Shown here: in pieces, positions 22,458 through 31,380 of the stretch | Layout of the letters: each line of letters begins with the position of its first letter | Numbering within the stretch: the first letter of the stretch is position 1 | Assembly: GCA_030605795.1 (NCBI GenBank) | Contig: JAUWHR010000075.1 | Span: 1 to 33,019 of the forward strand | Reading direction: 5' to 3' | Source of the DNA: Anaerolineae bacterium | Lineage (GTDB): Bacteria > Chloroflexota > Anaerolineae > Anaerolineales > E44-bin32 | DNA: 33,019 nt | Program-made: the position numbers and the translations under genes | Notes under the pieces: model-generated | Seen by the model: only the letters and a program-made list of their open reading frames with translations | Told to the model about the DNA's origin: nothing | The model's database searches: none

Positions 22458-23563
22458 GGAAGAAATTCCAACTCGGCCTAATCTTTGGGGGTCGTTCCGG
22501 CGAACACGAAATCTCTCTCCTATCCGCGCGTTCGGTAATGGTGGCATTGGACAGGTCGAAATACGATGTCTTGCCAATCGGCATCACCCACGATGGCCAT
22601 TGGCTTAGTGGACAGGATGTGCTTGAGGCTTTTGAGCATGGCCAGGTCGAAGATCTAGAACCGGTCGCTGTCCTCGCTGAACCTGGTTTGGGAGGGCTAT
22701 TCCGATGGGGGGAGGGCCGAGTCCTGGAAATGTTTCACAGCTTGGACATCGTCTTCCCGGTGCTCCATGGGCCGTATGGCGAGGACGGTACGATGCAAGG
22801 TCTGCTGGAGTTAGCTGACATCCCATATGTCGGCGCCGGCGTATTGGCATCGTCGGTCGCGATGGATAAGTGCTTGTTCAAGTACGTGATGCGAGCGAAT
22901 CACATCCCGGTGGTTGACTGGACGTTGGTGCTTTCTACTCAGTTGGACGAGAACCCGGATGAAGTATACACCCAGGCTGAGCAGGTTGGACCCTATCCGT
23001 TGTTCATCAAACCCGCCAACATGGGGTCTTCAGTCGGGATCACTAAATGTCGCAATCGCTCGGACCTTCTACAGGGATTGATGGAGGCTGCACGCTATGA
23101 TCGACGGGTGTTGGTAGAGAAAGGGGTTGATGCCAGGGAAATTGAGGTAAGCGTTCTGGGAAACGAAGATCCGCAGGCCTCGATTCCAGGGGAGATCGTA
23201 CCTGGCGATGAATTCTATTCTTACCGGGCGAAATACCTAGATGACAACTCCGAGCTTCTGATTCCAGCTCCGGTCGATCAGGAGATAGCGGAGGAGGCAC
23301 AACGCATGGCGGTGCAGTCATACAAAGCGATTGACGGGGCGGGAATGGCACGGGCTGATTTCCTACTTGAGCGCGAAACCGGGAAATTGTATATGAACGA
23401 GATCAATACCATCCCAGGCTTTACCAAGATCAGCATGTATCCCAAGTTATGGGAAGCTAGCGGTCTGCCATACTCCGGGTTATTGGATCGCCTGATCGAG
23501 TTGGCGTTCGAGCGACAGGAACAGAAGGACCGGCTGGTACGCATCTATGAGGGCACGTCATGA
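22454..23563 (+). CDS. ddl: D-alanine:D-alanine ligase Ddl
   Basis: 369 aa from TTG 22454. I choose this start because GGAGGAGG precedes it, it overlaps the murB stop (TTGA), and the protein then begins RKKFQLGLIFGGRSGEHEIS as in the family; a longer frame from 22403 is overprinted on murB. It makes the D-Ala-D-Ala used by MurF. ATP-grasp features: HGPYGEDGTMQGLLEL, VASSVAMDKCLFK-like lid region, KPANMGSSVGITK, EIEVSVLGNEDP and the metal/substrate segment MNEINTIPGFTKISMYPKLW. It overlaps ftsQ by 4 nt (ATGA). Confidence 0.96.
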   Translation: MRKKFQLGLIFGGRSGEHEISLLSARSVMVALDRSKYDVLPIGITHDGHWLSGQDVLEAFEHGQVEDLEPVAVLAEPGLGGLFRWGEGRVLEMFHSLDIVFPVLHGPYGEDGTMQGLLELADIPYVGAGVLASSVAMDKCLFKYVMRANHIPVVDWTLVLSTQLDENPDEVYTQAEQVGPYPLFIKPANMGSSVGITKCRNRSDLLQGLMEAARYDRRVLVEKGVDAREIEVSVLGNEDPQASIPGEIVPGDEFYSYRAKYLDDNSELLIPAPVDQEIAEEAQRMAVQSYKAIDGAGMARADFLLERETGKLYMNEINTIPGFTKISMYPKLWEASGLPYSGLLDRLIELAFERQEQKDRLVRIYEGTS

Positions 23564-24468
23564 CTGTAAACGAGAGGGCGCTTGGCGAGGTTCACACGCG
23601 CGCCGACCGGGTGCGGGCACGTCGGGCAAGGTTGGTGCGTGAGATAGAGCCGGCGCCACGTGAACGACGGACCAAACCTAGGAGCAGACGACACCCACGC
23701 CGCCGCCATGATTTTGCACTAGCCACAGGAGTCGGTGTAGAGGCGCGACTTCCAGCGCTACCTGCCGTTCGGATCGGTCCGCGGTTGATGACAATCATAC
23801 TCCTGGTCGCCACAGTCTTAGGGCTGGTGTATGCCTTCACCTCACCGGGTTTTCATGTGGGGCGGGCTACAGTGCTCGGCAACAGGCTGCTAAGCCAGGC
23901 TCAGGTCCGCTCAATCGCCCAAGTGGATGGCGAGCTGATGTTCTTGATCAATCCAGAGCAGGTTGTGGAACGATTGATGCAATTCCCCGAAGTGTTAACC
24001 GCAACTGTGCGCTTTGGCTGGCCGAATCGGGTGGAGATTCAACTCGAGGAACGCCTCCCGGTGGTTGAGTGGAGTGACGCTGGACGCACCTGGTGGTTAA
24101 GTTCGGATGGGCTGGCATACATCATGCATGGTTCCTGGCCAAATTTAGTCCGTATTGTAACCGAGGAGCCCGTCTTACGTATCAGTGAACAGGCGATGGA
24201 GCCGGTAATTTCGCCTGAGGTGTTGCACGCGGCGATGCTATTATGCGCTCAATTACCGGAGATTGAAGCGCTGCAATACGATAGTGAACATGGTCTTGGT
24301 TTTGTGGATACTCACGGTTGGAAGGTTTACTTTGGCGACGAAGGTGACATAAATCAAAAAATTCTGATCTATCGTGCTCTGGCTGAGCAATTGTCCGACC
24401 AAGGGATACAGGTGGCGATGGTCAGCCTGGAGAACGAGTCAGCTTCATACATTAGTGTGGAGAGGTAG
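23560..24468 (+). CDS. ftsQ: Division protein FtsQ/DivIB with POTRA domain
   Basis: 302 aa. The cytoplasmic N-terminus of about 70 residues is extremely Arg-rich (RADRVRARRARLVRE and RRTKPRSRRHPRRRH). One membrane segment follows at about residues 77-95 (MTIILLVATVLGLVYAF). Then comes a POTRA-like domain (FHVGRATVLGNRLLSQAQVR, about 98-170, ending VEIQLEERLPVVEW) and the FtsQ beta-domain (WWLSSDGLAYI). FtsQ connects FtsL-type proteins and the septal synthase in the periplasmic or outer space. ATGA overlap with ddl; ftsA starts 5 nt after its stop. Confidence 0.92.
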   Translation: MTVNERALGEVHTRADRVRARRARLVREIEPAPRERRTKPRSRRHPRRRHDFALATGVGVEARLPALPAVRIGPRLMTIILLVATVLGLVYAFTSPGFHVGRATVLGNRLLSQAQVRSIAQVDGELMFLINPEQVVERLMQFPEVLTATVRFGWPNRVEIQLEERLPVVEWSDAGRTWWLSSDGLAYIMHGSWPNLVRIVTEEPVLRISEQAMEPVISPEVLHAAMLLCAQLPEIEALQYDSEHGLGFVDTHGWKVYFGDEGDINQKILIYRALAEQLSDQGIQVAMVSLENESASYISVER

Positions 24469-24473
24469 GCAGG

Positions 24474-25730
24474 GTGGCGCTCATCATCGGCACGGACGAC
24501 CCAATTTTCGTTGTCATCGATGTGGGGACGACAAAAGTCTGCGCGCTGGTCGGTCATTTAAGTGCGGAGGGTCATCTGCGGGTGATTGGTTTGGGGGTTG
24601 TACCGTCGCAAGGAATGCGTAAGGGCAGCGTGGTTAGCATGGAGGGAGTAACGCGGGCGGTTGAGGCTGCCAAGGACAAAGCTGAGCGCACGTCCGGATA
24701 TGAGATCACCTCGGCGCTGGTCAGCCTCTCCGGAGGTCAGATCTCATCTTTAAATAGCCAAGGTATGGCGGGTGTTTCCGGTCGGACAATTGGCTACGAC
24801 GACATCGGACGGGCGGTGGATGCAGCACGATCGATCGTCCTCCCTTATAACCGTACTATGGTACATGTCATACCGCGCGGTTTCGTAGTGGATGGCCAGG
24901 ATGGGATCAAGTCGGCCATTGGGATGCACGGTTATCGGCTAGAGGTCAAGGCGCATATCATCACCTTCAGCTCCACTGCATTACGTAACCTGGAAAAATG
25001 TGTTGAGAATGCCGGGGTTGTGGTGGATGGCTGGGTAATTAGTTCTCTGGCTTCGGCTGGTGTGGTGTTGACCGAGACCGAACGCGAAATGGGCGTGGTA
25101 GTTTGTGATATTGGTGGTGGAACGGTGGATATCGCGATTTACATTGAGGGCGCAGCGTGGCACACCGCGGTTATTCCTGTCGGAGGGGAGCATCTCACAA
25201 ATGATATCGCTCAAGGCCTACATCTACCATATGAGACGGCCGAGTCAATCAAGCAGCGTCATGGGCACGCCCGACCGTCTGTGCTCGATCCAAACCAGAC
25301 TTTCGCCGTGAGGCCTTTTGGCGAGGAGCAGCCGGTTCAGATACGGAGGGTAGACCTAGCTGCAATCATCGAGCCCAGGGTAGAGGAGCTGTTCAGCCTT
25401 GTACGGCAGGAGATCAAGCGCAGCGGTTACGATGGTCTGCTGCCGGCGGGGGTAGTGCTTACCGGCGGAACCAGTCTACTCCCCGGGATACGTGATGTGG
25501 CCTCTGATGTTCTACATCTGCCGGTGCGTTTTGCGCAGCCTGAGGAGCTAAGGGGATTGGTGGATCGTCTTCGGTCACCGGCTTTCTCTACAAGTGTGGG
25601 TCTGTTGTATTGGGCCAAGATGCTGGAGGAAGAAAGAGCGCTTGAGGGTTACAGCTATGGCGGAATGTCGTTGCCCAGGTTTAGCCTGGGTCGGGCGGCT
25701 GAGTTCTTTAAACGGCTTTTGCCGGGATAA
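24474..25730 (+). CDS. ftsA: Actin-like division protein FtsA
   Basis: 418 aa from GTG 24474. FtsA tethers FtsZ to the membrane and activates septal synthesis. Actin-fold nucleotide motifs are present: phosphate 1 FVVIDVGTTKVCALVG (residues about 10-25), phosphate 2 VVCDIGGGTVDIAIY and the adenosine motif GVVLTGGTSLLPGI. The SHS2/1C domain lies between (SALVSLSGGQISSLNSQG region). The C-terminal tail SLGRAAEFFKRLLPG forms an amphipathic helix of the type that anchors FtsA in the membrane. Its position directly before ftsZ is standard. Confidence 0.96.
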   Translation: MALIIGTDDPIFVVIDVGTTKVCALVGHLSAEGHLRVIGLGVVPSQGMRKGSVVSMEGVTRAVEAAKDKAERTSGYEITSALVSLSGGQISSLNSQGMAGVSGRTIGYDDIGRAVDAARSIVLPYNRTMVHVIPRGFVVDGQDGIKSAIGMHGYRLEVKAHIITFSSTALRNLEKCVENAGVVVDGWVISSLASAGVVLTETEREMGVVVCDIGGGTVDIAIYIEGAAWHTAVIPVGGEHLTNDIAQGLHLPYETAESIKQRHGHARPSVLDPNQTFAVRPFGEEQPVQIRRVDLAAIIEPRVEELFSLVRQEIKRSGYDGLLPAGVVLTGGTSLLPGIRDVASDVLHLPVRFAQPEELRGLVDRLRSPAFSTSVGLLYWAKMLEEERALEGYSYGGMSLPRFSLGRAAEFFKRLLPG

Positions 25731-25805
25731 AATAAAATCATCACACATCAATGTGCTAATGGAGTTAGTAGAAGTTATGAACATATCAAACCGAGGAGGA
25801 GCGTG

Positions 25806-26909
25806 ATGCAACCCGTACCGCAAATTGAATCTTTCGCTCGTATCAAGGTTGTCGGAATAGGCGGCGGCGGCAGCAATGCTGTCAACCGGATGATCGAGGA
25901 GGGGCTGGCAGGCATCGAGTTTGTAGCCATCAACACTGATGCTCAAGCTCTGCTACTGTCCAACTCGCCTACACGTGTGCGTATCGGCGATAAACTGACT
26001 CGCGGTCTGGGGGCGGGCGGCGACCCTGAGATCGGGCGAAAAGCAGCCGAAGAGTCCGCTGAGGATCTCTATGAAGTTCTCAAGGGCTCCGACATGGTGT
26101 TCATCGCCGCGGGCATTGGTGGCGGCACTGGCACTGGGGCCGCGCCAATTATCGCCCAAATCTCCAAGGAAGTCGGCGCCTTGACGATCGGCGTGGTCAC
26201 ACGACCGTTCACCTTCGAGGGTGCCAAGCGAAGGCAAACGGCCGAGAATGGTATCGACGAACTCAAGGAGCATGTCGACACCTTGATTGTGATCCCGAAC
26301 GATCGACTGCTCCAGATCGCCGATAAACGCGCTAGCCTGCAAGAGGCATTCAAACTCGCCGACGACGTTCTGCGGCAAGGTATTCAGGGGATTAGCGAGT
26401 TGATCACCATTCCTGGTCTGATCAACTTGGACTTTGCCGATGTGCGCACGATTATGTCGGAGGGAGGCGCGGCGCTGATGGCGGTGGGCTACGCGTCAGG
26501 CGAAGAACGGGCGCGCGTAGCCGCCGAGCAGGCAATCTCCAGCAACCTATTGGATATCACCATCGATGGCGCCCGGGGCATTCTGTTCAACGTCACCGGT
26601 GGACTCGATCTGAGCTTGTTTGAGGTCAACCAAGCAGCCGCCATCATCAAGGAAACTGCGCACCCGGATGTCAATCTGATCTTCGGTGCGGTGATTGATC
26701 CCAATATGGGAGACGAGTTACGGGTAACCGTGATCGCTACTGGCTTTATGCGATCCGGCGGGGTTCAGCGGTCGTACCGTCGTCCGCGGAGTCGTACAGA
26801 AGCCTTAGCGCCGACCACGGAAATCAAGCAGGCGGTCATGGAAGAATTTCAGCCGCACGCCTTCGACGTCAACGATCTCGACATCCCAGCATTTCTACGG
26901 CGTCGGTAA
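25806..26909 (+). CDS. ftsZ: Tubulin-like division GTPase FtsZ
   Basis: 367 aa from ATG 25806, with GAGGAGG 5 nt upstream; the GTG at 25803 is too close to that site. FtsZ forms the cytokinetic ring. Motifs: [18 protein letters not shown] at the N-terminus, the tubulin signature [12 protein letters not shown] (about residues 102-113), [30 protein letters not shown] and the C-domain [12 protein letters not shown]-like segment. After a short linker of about 40 residues the tail [11 protein letters not shown] matches the conserved C-terminal peptide that binds FtsA. Gap to ftsA is 75 nt without a clear promoter. It is the last gene of the dcw cluster. Confidence 0.98.
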   Translation: MQPVPQIESFARIKVVGIGGGGSNAVNRMIEEGLAGIEFVAINTDAQALLLSNSPTRVRIGDKLTRGLGAGGDPEIGRKAAEESAEDLYEVLKGSDMVFIAAGIGGGTGTGAAPIIAQISKEVGALTIGVVTRPFTFEGAKRRQTAENGIDELKEHVDTLIVIPNDRLLQIADKRASLQEAFKLADDVLRQGIQGISELITIPGLINLDFADVRTIMSEGGAALMAVGYASGEERARVAAEQAISSNLLDITIDGARGILFNVTGGLDLSLFEVNQAAAIIKETAHPDVNLIFGAVIDPNMGDELRVTVIATGFMRSGGVQRSYRRPRSRTEALAPTTEIKQAVMEEFQPHAFDVNDLDIPAFLRRR

Positions 26910-27103
26910 TGGTTCTGGGATTTAGACCCACCTATTACCGCGCCTGGGGGGCACCGAAGAAATCAATTGCTATCTGGTAACTTCGGTGGACCACCAACGT
27001 ATGCAGACCGGCGCCGGTCTCCTCCTCCCGGCGTCGATCTGCTGTTTTAAGGATAAGGTGACCAACGTACTAATATTTTTAAGGTTCAGTTGGGTGCGAA
27101 ATC
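26910..27103. other. Intergenic region after ftsZ with two dyads
   Basis: There is no coding frame. CACCGAAG (26952-26959) and CTTCGGTG (26981-26988) can form an 8-bp hairpin with a 21-nt loop but no T-run, so terminator function is doubtful. AGACCGGCGCCGGTCT (27005-27020) is a perfect 16-bp palindrome that could be an operator for a dimeric regulator or a short hairpin. Confidence 0.6.
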
Positions 27104-27132
27104 TTGCTCCAGATAGAAGCCGATGTTAGAAT
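27104..27132 (+). promoter_or_regulatory. Possible promoter of nrdR-nrdJ
   Basis: TTGCTC (27104-27109), a 17-nt spacer and TAGAAT (27127-27132), 89 nt before the nrdR ATG. No clear pair of NrdR boxes is recognised nearby. Confidence 0.55.
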
Positions 27133-27221
27133 GGGGCTCCTCAACCCGTAAATATCGGGGTCCAGACAGTAAGGTATCCTATATCTGGCGCCGAACAAGT
27201 GTGCTAAGCGAGGTGTGAACA

Positions 27222-27668
27222 ATGCGCTGTCCATATTGTAGTGGCCAACGAACTCGAGTCATTGACACCTCACACGATTCAAGAGGCGGCATTCGAAGGC
27301 GGCGGGTCTGCTTGGGATGTGATCAACGCTTCAGCACCTACGAACGAGCCATCTTGGCCACGCCGCTGGTGATCAAGCAAGATGGCGCCCGGGAAGAGTT
27401 CAATAGAGATAAGCTGGCGAGAGGGATCGGTATCGCCTGCGTTAAAAGACCAGTGTCAGCCGCGGATATCGACCGGTTGATCGGAGAAATCGAGTCCGCG
27501 CTTCAGGGGATGGGGAAGGCGGAGGTGTCCTCGCGTGTGATTGGTGATATGGTTATCGCCGGTCTGAAAGAGTTGGATCATATCGCCTACGTACGATATG
27601 CCATCGTTTACCTGGGACTGGACGACCTACAAGCCATCCGAGACGAAATCAATCGATTATTGGAGTGA
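27222..27668 (+). CDS. nrdR: NrdR, repressor of ribonucleotide reductase genes
   Basis: 148 aa, normal length. The N-terminal zinc ribbon has C3/C6 (MRCPYCSGQ) and C30/C33 (VCLGCDQRFSTYER), with RRRR before the second pair as in the family. The ATP-cone follows (VIKQDGAREEFNRDKLARGI, residues about 50-140), which senses ATP/dATP. NrdR binds NrdR boxes at RNR promoters when dATP is high. It lies immediately before nrdJ in the same direction (86 nt), so it likely regulates this RNR, possibly by autoregulation of a shared transcript. It begins 312 nt after ftsZ. Confidence 0.97.
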   Translation: MRCPYCSGQRTRVIDTSHDSRGGIRRRRVCLGCDQRFSTYERAILATPLVIKQDGAREEFNRDKLARGIGIACVKRPVSAADIDRLIGEIESALQGMGKAEVSSRVIGDMVIAGLKELDHIAYVRYAIVYLGLDDLQAIRDEINRLLE

Positions 27669-27754
27669 TAATCCATCTGCCAGCCTGTATGCAAGAGTCG
27701 GTGCTGGGCAGTACGATATAACTTTTGGGTTTACTAAGGCAGGAGATGAGGGTG

Positions 27755-30229
27755 ATGTTGGAGACGGTCAGACAGAATGTTGAAGTTGGAATGGAAGAAA
27801 GGCATGTTGTGGAAACGCTACCGATTCCGGAGGGCATGGCGACGATTGAATTAAACGACAACGCTCGCACAGTGTTGATGAAGCGTTACATCCGCCGTGA
27901 CGCTGACGGCCAGCCGGTTGAGACGGTGGAGGAGATGCTATGGCGAGTAGCATATCACGTAGCCCTTGCCGAGCAGGAGTGGGGTGGTGATGTACTTGAT
28001 GTAGCAAAGCAGTTCTACAATCTCATCGCCACAAAGTGTTTCCTGCCCAACTCTCCAACCTTCACCGGGGCGGGAACGCCGTTGGGTCAGTTGGCGGCCT
28101 GCTTTGTGCTTCCTATCTCTGACGATATGGGACGTGACTCAGCCGGTATCTTTCAGACTTTGCGCGATGCGGCATTGATCCAACAGACTGGCGGCGGGAA
28201 TGGTTTTTCTTTCAGTTGTTTACGCCACAAGGGATCTTTGGTCCATTCCTCGGCTGGTCAAGCTACTGGCCCAGTTGGGTTCCTTCGCGTCTATGATAAG
28301 GCTTTCGGGGAGATCGCCCAAGGCGGATCAAGAAGGGGCGCCAATATGGGGGTGCTTCGGGTCGATCATCCGGATATTTGCGAATTCATTACCTGCAAGG
28401 TCGAAGAGAACCAGATTACCAACTTCAACATCTCAGTCGGTGTTACCGATGGATTCATGCAAGCCGTCTCAGATGACACGGCTTTCGATTTGATCGCTCC
28501 CCACACCGGTGAGATCGTTGAGACAGTACATGCGCGCGAGATTTTTGATTTAATGGTCAGGCAAGCCCATAACAATGGCGAACCGGGTGTGTTATTCCTC
28601 AATACTGCTAACCGCAGTAATCCGTTACCGCACTTGTACCAATTGGAAGCCACAAATCCATGTGGTGAGCAGTTTTTAGGACCTTACGAGAACTGCTGTC
28701 TGGGCTCGATCAACCTGGCGCAGCACATCGGTCCTGGTAAAACAGTGGATTGGGAAAAGTTGAGTCAGAGTGTGACCCTGGCCACATGTTTCCTAGATGA
28801 TGTCGTCACAGCCAATAGCTATGTTCCAGCCTTACCTCAGCTTAGAGCGGTTGCCCAACAAGCTCGACGCGTAGGCCTTGGAATTATGGGGTTGAGCGAC
28901 CTTATGTATCAGGTCGGTGTACGCTATGGGTCGGAGGAGGCTCAAGAGTTCGCTGCGCAAGTGATGGAATTCATTCGCTACCACAGTATGCTGAAGAGCA
29001 TCGAACTTGCCCGAGAGCGCGGGCCTTTTCCAGCCATCGAAGGCAGCATTTATGACCCAGATGACATTCGTTGGCAGCCGCCTATTTCGCTCGCTCCGTA
29101 CAGCCGCGATTACGGCCGACCACATGTCGATTGGGACATAGTGGTTGAGGGGATCCAGAACTCTGGTATTCGAAACGCGGCCCAAACCACGATCGCGCCT
29201 ACCGGCACTATCGCCACAATTGCTGGATGTGAGGGATACGGGTGCGAGCCAGTTTTCGCGCTGGCTTACTACCGTAATGTCGACGATAACGGGCAGAACC
29301 TCCGTTTGACCTACACCAGTCCTCTCTTCGAGCAGGTCTTAGTCGAGGCAGACCTAGATAAGGAGGCGCGGGAGCGAATCATTGATCAGGTGCTGGAGAT
29401 CGGCTCTTGCCAAGAAGCTGAAGATGTTCCAGAGCACATCCGACACATTTTCGTTGTCTCCCAGGACATTAGCGCAGAGGATCACGTACGCATGCAAGCT
29501 GCTCTCCAAGCATTCGTCGATAATAGTTTGAGCAAGACGATTAATTTCCCTCGGGACGCCAGCACAGACGATATTGCTCGAGCTTATATGCTGGCTTGGG
29601 AGCTGGGCTGTAAAGGTTTGACGGTCTACGTCACCGGTTCGCGGCAGAAAGTTGTTCTGGAGACCAAAGCAACCGCAGATAAGAAAGCAGATCAGGAAGA
29701 CTCATCTCAGATCCAAATGTGGTTTGAGGGCAAGAAACCTCGACCCCCATGTTTGGATGGTAGCACCTATCAAATTGGTACGCCCCTTGGTAAAGCCTTT
29801 GTGACGGTTAATCAGAATGGCAACGGTCAACCTTTCGAGGTCTTCATCACTACCTCTAAGGCTGGCTCAGCAACTGCAGCTGTGTCGGAGGCAATCGGGC
29901 GGATGATATCCTATCTACTGCGCTTAGCCTCACCAGTGTCACCCCGAGACCGTTTAGCGGAAGCAGTACGCCAATTGGCAGGAATCGGTGGTGGGCGGCC
30001 ACTAGGTTTTGGCCCCAATCGGGTGCTCTCACTACCGGATGGCTTGGCGCAGGCGTTGGCCGCATACCTGGGAGATACACCAGAGACAGGTCAGGTAGAG
30101 TTGCTTATGTCGTCCGAGGAGCAACTCACCATGCAGATCGGCGATCTGTGCCCTGAGTGTGGCGCAGCAACGGTGGTGAGGGAGGAGGGCTGCCGCAAGT
30201 GCTATGTTTGCGGATGGAGTGAGTGCTAA
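27755..30229 (+). CDS. nrdJ: Class II (adenosylcobalamin-dependent) ribonucleotide reductase NrdJ
   Basis: 824 aa from ATG 27755 (AGGAG 9 nt upstream); in-frame TTG 27725 and ATG 27746 are alternatives. It reduces ribonucleotides to deoxyribonucleotides using a B12-derived radical, oxygen-independently. Motifs: [22 protein letters not shown] with C116, [12 protein letters not shown], the active-site NPCGEQ (C303, E305), [12 protein letters not shown] and [16 protein letters not shown]. No ATP-cone precedes the core. A TSCPD-type domain follows at about residues 665-765 ([34 protein letters not shown]), and the tail is a Cys-rich ribbon (CPECG then CRKCYVCG) of the kind that shuttles reducing equivalents. 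Upstream nrdR is the likely regulator. Confidence 0.96.
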   Translation: MLETVRQNVEVGMEERHVVETLPIPEGMATIELNDNARTVLMKRYIRRDADGQPVETVEEMLWRVAYHVALAEQEWGGDVLDVAKQFYNLIATKCFLPNSPTFTGAGTPLGQLAACFVLPISDDMGRDSAGIFQTLRDAALIQQTGGGNGFSFSCLRHKGSLVHSSAGQATGPVGFLRVYDKAFGEIAQGGSRRGANMGVLRVDHPDICEFITCKVEENQITNFNISVGVTDGFMQAVSDDTAFDLIAPHTGEIVETVHAREIFDLMVRQAHNNGEPGVLFLNTANRSNPLPHLYQLEATNPCGEQFLGPYENCCLGSINLAQHIGPGKTVDWEKLSQSVTLATCFLDDVVTANSYVPALPQLRAVAQQARRVGLGIMGLSDLMYQVGVRYGSEEAQEFAAQVMEFIRYHSMLKSIELARERGPFPAIEGSIYDPDDIRWQPPISLAPYSRDYGRPHVDWDIVVEGIQNSGIRNAAQTTIAPTGTIATIAGCEGYGCEPVFALAYYRNVDDNGQNLRLTYTSPLFEQVLVEADLDKEARERIIDQVLEIGSCQEAEDVPEHIRHIFVVSQDISAEDHVRMQAALQAFVDNSLSKTINFPRDASTDDIARAYMLAWELGCKGLTVYVTGSRQKVVLETKATADKKADQEDSSQIQMWFEGKKPRPPCLDGSTYQIGTPLGKAFVTVNQNGNGQPFEVFITTSKAGSATAAVSEAIGRMISYLLRLASPVSPRDRLAEAVRQLAGIGGGRPLGFGPNRVLSLPDGLAQALAAYLGDTPETGQVELLMSSEEQLTMQIGDLCPECGAATVVREEGCRKCYVCGWSEC

Positions 30230-30387
30230 CCGGCTGTGGGGGAGGGCGGCCTATGTGGTCTCCCTATTAACTAGTGCTACATAGAAGCTTGTGGTGAATC
30301 CAGCGGGTATGCGAAGCAAAGTTCGTGGTTTAGAGGCGCGAGACGATTTTCGCCTAGTATCGTGTGGTTTGTATGGTAGGTGGTGGG

Positions 30388-31032
30388 ATGGCCAAGCATT
30401 TCGTACTCGTGGCTGGCAACATCAGTTCCGGCAAGACATCTCTAACTGAGGGCTTAGGCGGACGCCTTGGATGGGCGACAGCTTACGAGTCAGTTGCCGA
30501 CAACCCTTACTTATCCGATTTTTATTCTGATATGCAGGCGTGGGCTTTCCATCTCCAAATCTTTTTCCTCGGACACCGCGCTATACAACATATGGCTCTG
30601 GCTCGGATACCGCAGTCAGCAATCATTGATCGATCTATTTACGAGGACGCTGAGATCTTCGCCCGTGCAGCATTAAACCTTGGAACTATCAGTGAGCGGG
30701 ACTATCAGACCTATCGCTGCGTTTTTGATCTTGTTGTCGGTTCACTGCCGCCTCCCGATCTGCTCATTTATCTGCGGACACCGGTGGAGGTGTTGCTGGA
30801 TCGTATTCGGGCTCGCGGTCGCGATATGGAAAAGGGGATTTCCTTTGAATATCTGAACTTGCTCGATTCCTATTATCATGAATGGCTTGCTGGCTTCGAT
30901 CTTTGTCCGGTGCTTAGTATTCGCAGCGACGACCTGGATTTCGTACACAGGCCTCAGCACCTGGAGAAAGTAGTTGAACGTATACAGGACAAGCTGCTTG
31001 GTCGGGAGGAGATCGAGTTTCCCACGAATTAA
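30388..31032 (+). CDS. Deoxynucleoside kinase (dNK/dGK/dAK family)
   Basis: 214 aa from ATG 30388, with AGGTGG upstream; GTG 30364 and ATG 30373 are alternatives. It phosphorylates deoxynucleosides for salvage. Family features: P-loop AGNISSGKTSLTEGLG (residues 9-24), YESVADNPYLSDFYSD (substrate Glu/Asn segment), WAFHLQIFFLGHRAIQH, the DRSIYEDAEIFAR motif with the DRS catalytic/substrate Arg, YLRTPVEVLLDRIRARGRDME (LID) and a conserved YYHEWL near the end. Base specificity cannot be read from sequence. It follows nrdJ after 158 nt in the same direction, so de novo and salvage dNTP supply are placed together. Confidence 0.93.
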   Translation: MAKHFVLVAGNISSGKTSLTEGLGGRLGWATAYESVADNPYLSDFYSDMQAWAFHLQIFFLGHRAIQHMALARIPQSAIIDRSIYEDAEIFARAALNLGTISERDYQTYRCVFDLVVGSLPPPDLLIYLRTPVEVLLDRIRARGRDMEKGISFEYLNLLDSYYHEWLAGFDLCPVLSIRSDDLDFVHRPQHLEKVVERIQDKLLGREEIEFPTN

Positions 31033-31100
31033 ATACGCTACAATCCCCATTGTCCACTACCTCTTTTTTTCTGTTCGCGTCCGCTTTTTTCAGTAGACTC

Positions 31101-31113
31101 TTTACATTAATTT
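31101..31113 (+). repeat. 13-nt direct repeat, left copy
   Basis: TTTACATTAATTT recurs exactly at 31296-31308, 195 bp downstream, on the other side of the inverted-repeat element. Both copies are preceded by AGACT within a few bases. They may mark a duplication around an insertion. Confidence 0.6.
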
Positions 31114-31172
31114 GTAACTACTCAGGCATCGTCTGGAAATAGGCAGTTCTGCTCACGAAACGGCTTTTTGAT

Positions 31173-31285
31173 GTCATTGCGAGCCCTTCGATACCTCAGG
31201 ACCTTCGGCTCCGTGAAGCAATCTCCTGCCTTCAACATGTAAGCAACGGTGGAGATTGCTTCGTCACTTCGTTCCTCGCAATGAC
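31173..31285. repeat. 113-bp dispersed inverted-repeat element (GTCATTGCGAG type)
   Basis: The outer arms are GTCATTGCGAG (31173-31183) and CTCGCAATGAC (31275-31285). The inner arms are GAAGCAATCTCC (31215-31226) and GGAGATTGCTTC (31251-31262). The nested palindrome matches a repeat type I know from many bacterial genomes, including Chloroflexota. It is non-coding and probably a MITE/REP-like element. The rest of 31033-31380 shows no gene. Confidence 0.85.
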
Positions 31286-31295
31286 AGACTGAGTA

Positions 31296-31308
31296 TTTAC
31301 ATTAATTT
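31296..31308 (+). repeat. 13-nt direct repeat, right copy
   Basis: TTTACATTAATTT, identical to 31101-31113. This copy lies 10 nt after the inverted-repeat element and 73 nt before the next start codon. Confidence 0.6.
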
Positions 31309-31380
31309 TACATTACCCTGACAACCGCTTTGCCTCATTCCTTTATGCTCAGACCAGATTTACCCGCAAGGAGGTCAATC

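Noticed and set aside
26952-26988. Hairpin after ftsZ as an intrinsic terminator
   Set aside because: The 8-bp stem has a 21-nt loop and no T-run follows, so terminator function is not supported.
27160-27215. NrdR box or cobalamin riboswitch upstream of nrdR/nrdJ
   Set aside because: No pair of ACACnATAT-like boxes and no B12-box-like sequence could be recognised; TATCCTATATC is too weak a match.
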